Shown: piece by piece, positions 4,623-6,761 of the stretch
How the letters are laid out: every line of letters begins with the position of its first letter
Position numbering within the stretch: the stretch's first letter is position 1
Origin: Actinomycetes bacterium
GTDB lineage: Bacteria; Actinomycetota; Actinomycetes; Actinomycetales; Cellulomonadaceae
Assembly (NCBI GenBank): GCA_023438885.1
Contig: JAEXPS010000091.1
Location: 1-6,761 of the forward strand
Direction of reading: 5' to 3'
Length of the DNA: 6,761 nt
Made by a program: the position numbers and the translations under genes
Notes under the pieces: model-generated
What the model saw: the letters and a program-made list of their open reading frames with translations, nothing else
Told to the model about the DNA's origin: nothing
Database searches by the model: none

Positions 4623-6019
4623 CGGCCGGCGTAGGGCATCGTGTTGGCCCAGCGCATCGGCGTGATCCGCAGCGGCACGCCCGGGCGGGACGCCTCGACG
4701 ATCTGCCCGTTCCCGGCCCACATCGCCACGTGGTAGATCGCGTCCGCGCTGTTGGGGTCGTCGGTCCAGAACACCAGGTCGCCCGGCCGCATCTCGTCGT
4801 ACGTGATCTTCAGCACGCCCTTGTACTGGTCGCGGGAGGTCCGGTTGATGTTCACGCCGGCGTTGCGCCAGGCCATCATCGTCAGGCCGGAGCAGTCGTA
4901 GCTGTCCGGGCCCGTGGCACCCCACACGTAGGCCTTGCCGATCTGGGTCATCGCCCACGCCACCGCCGCCTGTCCTTGCGCGGCGCTCCCGCGCGAGCGG
5001 CCGGTGCCCAAGCCGTTCGGGCCCGACGAGCCCGTTCCGCCGGTGGGCTCTCCGGTGCCGGGGGTCGGCGAGCCCCCGCCGGACGTGTCGCCTCCGGGCG
5101 GCGGGGTCGACTCGCCGCCGGGCGCCTGCCCGCCGGTGCCCGGCGACGCCGCTCCCCCGGACCCGGATCCGCCCGATCCGCCGCCCGCCGGAGGCAGGTT
5201 CGCCTGGTGCTCCGCCTGCGCGGCCGCCTCCTCACGGGCACGGCGTTGCCGGTCGAGCTCTGCCTGCCGAGCCTGCTCCACCTCCGCGGAGGTCTGCCGC
5301 GCCGCCGCGAGACGCTCGATCAGCATTTCGCGCTCGGCGGCGGCGGCCTGCAGCGAGGCGTCCGCGTCCACCTGAGCCTGCTCCGCGGCGTCGAGGGCGG
5401 TCTGCGCCGCGGCCTCGGCAGCCGTGGCCTCGTCGGCCGCCTCGGCGGCACGGCGCCGCATCGTCTCGGCGACCAGCTGTGCCGCGCGGTAGGTCTGCAC
5501 GGAGTCGTCGGCCTTGCCCGTCAGCCGCGACAGCGTGGCGGAGCGCGCCGCGACATCGGCGAAGCCGTCCGCGGAGAGCACCGCCTGGAGCGTGTCCGTC
5601 GATCCGCCGGAGCGCGCCATCTGCCGCGCGAACGCCATGAGGTCCAGACGCGCCTCCTCGGCGGCGGCGTCGGCGTCCTTCGAGCGGGCCCGGGCGTCCG
5701 CGGCCTTGGCACGAGCGGCCTCGGCGTCGGAGAGAGCGCGGGTGTAGGCCTCGCCGGCCCGGGCGACGGCGACCTCCGCCTCGTCGGCCGCGGCCGACAG
5801 CTCGGCGAGCCGCACCTCCATCTGCGCCACGGAGAGCTCGGCCGCGTCGACGGCACGCCGCGCGGCGGCGACGTCCTGCTCGCTGGGCGGGGTCGGGTCC
5901 GCGAGCGCCGCGAGGGGCTCCCCCGCCAGCAGCACGCCCGCCAGGAGCGAGACGACGAGCGCGCGGCGGCCGCGCCGGGCGGGCCGGGCGGGCCGCGTGC
6001 GGTCGTCGTACCTGCTCAC
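4616..6019 (-). CDS. secreted coiled-coil NlpC/P60 peptidoglycan endopeptidase (RipA-like)
   Basis: A 467-aa predicted secreted D,L-endopeptidase, probably cleaving between D-Glu and mDAP (or the equivalent) in stem peptides during cell separation. An arginine-rich N-terminus leads into a hydrophobic core (about 20-33), with a likely Sec cleavage after ALA40. Residues about 45-272 are Ala/Glu/Arg-rich helical coiled coil, with a PcsB/RipA-like central segment near 137-180. A Gly/Pro/Ser/Thr linker spans about 276-332. The catalytic domain (about 345-467) has C376 in DCSGL, H430 in YHVAMWAG and E442 in IVEAS. The H-to-E spacing of 12 equals that of the RipA triad Cys383/His432/Glu444. The start is GTG at 6019. 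It lacks a Shine-Dalgarno and appears to be leaderless. It lies 113 nt downstream of a paralogue and is convergent with the DUF559-like gene. In RipA the helical part restrains the catalytic site, and the same may hold here. The exact bond cleaved is inferred. Confidence 0.93.
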   Translation of the reverse strand: MSRYDDRTRPARPARRGRRALVVSLLAGVLLAGEPLAALADPTPPSEQDVAAARRAVDAAELSVAQMEVRLAELSAAADEAEVAVARAGEAYTRALSDAEAARAKAADARARSKDADAAAEEARLDLMAFARQMARSGGSTDTLQAVLSADGFADVAARSATLSRLTGKADDSVQTYRAAQLVAETMRRRAAEAADEATAAEAAAQTALDAAEQAQVDADASLQAAAAEREMLIERLAAARQTSAEVEQARQAELDRQRRAREEAAAQAEHQANLPPAGGGSGGSGSGGAASPGTGGQAPGGESTPPPGGDTSGGGSPTPGTGEPTGGTGSSGPNGLGTGRSRGSAAQGQAAVAWAMTQIGKAYVWGATGPDSYDCSGLTMMAWRNAGVNINRTSRDQYKGVLKITYDEMRPGDLVFWTDDPNSADAIYHVAMWAGNGQIVEASRPGVPLRITPMRWANTMPYAGRP

Positions 6020-6056
6020 GCGCAGGCACGTTACCGGCGCAAACCTCAGAAGTGAA
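6020..6056 (-). promoter_or_regulatory. predicted leaderless promoter of the NlpC/P60 gene
   Basis: On the minus strand, TTCACT (6056-6051) resembles the -35 consensus TTGACA in four of six positions. A 17-nt spacer leads to TAACGT (6033-6028), a TANNNT -10 of the kind common in actinobacteria. The -10 ends 8 nt before the GTG start, so transcription should begin at or within a base or two of the start codon. This explains the missing Shine-Dalgarno. It is a prediction from motif placement. Confidence 0.55.
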
Positions 6057-6061
6057 CTCTT

Positions 6062-6097
6062 GTCACATCAGTCACACGAGTAACACGAGTGTCATTC
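6062..6097 (+). promoter_or_regulatory. 9-nt-period GTCACA-like direct repeats (candidate MtrA-type site)
   Basis: Four adjacent 9-mers are seen: GTCACATCA (6062-6070), GTCACACGA (6071-6079), GTAACACGA (6080-6088) and a degenerate GTGTCATTC (6089-6097). The repeat lies 5 nt upstream of the predicted -35, the usual position for an activator. Direct GTCACAgcg-type repeats are, as I recall, described for the response regulator MtrA at oriC and fbpB of M. tuberculosis. MtrA also controls ripA there. The repeat is plainly visible; the regulator is inferred. Confidence 0.55.
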
Positions 6098-6132
6098 GGG
6101 ACGGACCCGGACAGAACGCCGCCACGGATCGG

Positions 6133-6761
6133 TCACGGCCGGCCGGCGTACGGCATGGTGCCGTCCCAACGCATCGGCACCACCCGCAACGCCAGCCCGG
6201 CCCGCGGCGCCTCGACGATCATGCCGCCGCCGGCCCACATGGCCACGTGGTAGATCGCGCCGGGGTCGCTCGGGTCGTCGGTCCAGAACACGAGGTCGCC
6301 CAGGCGAAGGTCGGCGTAGGCGATCTTCTGCACGGTCTTGTACTGGTCGCGCGACGTGCGCGCGATGCCCACGCCGGCCGCGCGCCACGCCGCCGACGTC
6401 AGCCCGGAGCAGTCGAACGCGTCCGGCCCCGTGCCTCCCCAGCCGTAGGGCTTGCCCACCTGGCCCATGGCCCAGGTCAGCGCGGCGACGCCCTGGTCGG
6501 CGGTGCCGCTCGCCCGCCCCGTACCCAGTCCGTAGACGGCGTACGACGAGCCCACGGCTCCGCTCGCCGCGAAGGCGGCCTCCTGGTCGCGCCAGGCGCG
6601 CTGCTCGTCGGGCGTTCCGTGCCGCGCCCGCTCCATGGCGTCGTTGGTCTGCCGGGCCGCCGCCAGGGCGGCGACCAGCAGCTCGCGCTCGGCGGCCGCC
6701 TCGTCCAGACGGGCCTGGGCCTCGGCCTGGATCGCCTTCGCGGCGATCAGCGCCTCGTCGG
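6133..6761 (-). CDS. second NlpC/P60 peptidoglycan endopeptidase, C-terminal part (N-terminus beyond right edge)
   Basis: The frame is open from the right edge to the TGA at 6135-6133, giving 208 residues; an internal ATG at 6636 is not the start. The visible part begins in an Ala/Glu/Arg coiled coil (DEALIAAKAIQAEAQARLDE). It matches the end of the neighbour's coiled coil in AAAERE and LAAARQT. It then goes almost directly into the catalytic domain, without the neighbour's Gly/Pro linker. Catalytic Cys is in FDCSGL (residue 117 of the visible part), His in YHVAMWAG (171) and Glu in IVEAP (183). The 92 residues from Cys to the end align with the neighbour without gaps at roughly 70% identity by hand count, and both end in PYAGRP. 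A tandem duplication is therefore likely. It should be a secreted wall hydrolase like its partner, but its signal peptide and promoter are outside the window. Confidence 0.92.
   Translation of the reverse strand, partial: DEALIAAKAIQAEAQARLDEAAAERELLVAALAAARQTNDAMERARHGTPDEQRAWRDQEAAFAASGAVGSSYAVYGLGTGRASGTADQGVAALTWAMGQVGKPYGWGGTGPDAFDCSGLTSAAWRAAGVGIARTSRDQYKTVQKIAYADLRLGDLVFWTDDPSDPGAIYHVAMWAGGGMIVEAPRAGLALRVVPMRWDGTMPYAGRP

Noticed and set aside
3908..6055. 715-codon plus-strand open frame across the DUF559 gene, palindrome and NlpC/P60 gene
   Set aside because: It runs out of frame through one real gene, through a hairpin and antisense to another. Its composition is that of a shadow frame.
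6043..6068. CRP/FNR-type palindrome (TGTGA...TCAC) upstream of the NlpC/P60 gene
   Set aside because: The half-sites GTGA and TCAC are 7 nt apart instead of 6. The region is better described by direct GTCACA repeats.
6096..6132. Terminator hairpin for the upstream NlpC/P60 gene
   Set aside because: Only a 4-bp CGGG/CCCG stem is found and no T-run follows, so it cannot be told from chance.

Overview
The window is very GC-rich, with strong G/C preference at third codon positions, several GTG starts and long open frames antisense to most genes. Protein families and gene order point to a high-GC actinobacterium. A Micrococcales-type organism is a guess; the genus cannot be read from the sequence.

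Left half (1-3337): a conserved actinobacterial housekeeping block. On the minus strand, in transcription order, lie a PBP4-type D-alanyl-D-alanine carboxypeptidase (dacB), a DUF2342-type HEQTH zinc metalloprotease-like protein and the start of tilS (tRNA-Ile lysidine synthetase, which runs off the left edge). They are separated by only 32 and 33 nt and are probably one operon. Inorganic pyrophosphatase (ppa) is divergent, across an 86-nt promoter region. The order tilS / metalloprotease / PBP4 / ppa is the same as Rv3625c-Rv3628 of Mycobacterium tuberculosis as I recall it.

Middle (3338-4615): an accessory-looking segment. It holds one plus-strand gene for a protein with an AbiEi-like N-terminus and a DUF559-like (Vsr/PD-(D/E)XK fold) C-terminus. 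Upstream are two tandem copies of a 42-nt imperfect palindrome that starts and ends with CGTCCGAG/CTCGGACG. Downstream is a third, diverged copy, extended to a perfect 21-bp stem that takes in the gene's own stop codon. A dense run of G-tracts follows. This palindrome family and its association with the nuclease-like gene is the most unusual part of the window.

Right part (4616-6761): two tandem minus-strand genes for secreted coiled-coil NlpC/P60 peptidoglycan hydrolases resembling RipA; the upstream one is cut by the right edge. The complete one carries a long Gly/Pro linker that its neighbour lacks. It appears to be leaderless, with -35 and -10 elements placed directly before its GTG. Just upstream of that promoter is a 9-nt-period repeat of GTCACA-like units, resembling the site bound by MtrA, the actinobacterial cell-wall response regulator.

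Taken together, the window encodes cell-wall maturation and splitting (PBP4, two NlpC/P60 enzymes) plus two housekeeping functions (pyrophosphate hydrolysis, tRNA modification). These are interrupted by a repeat-flanked DUF559 gene. No tRNA, rRNA, CRISPR array or recognisable transposase is visible, and no stretch over 300 nt lacks a gene.
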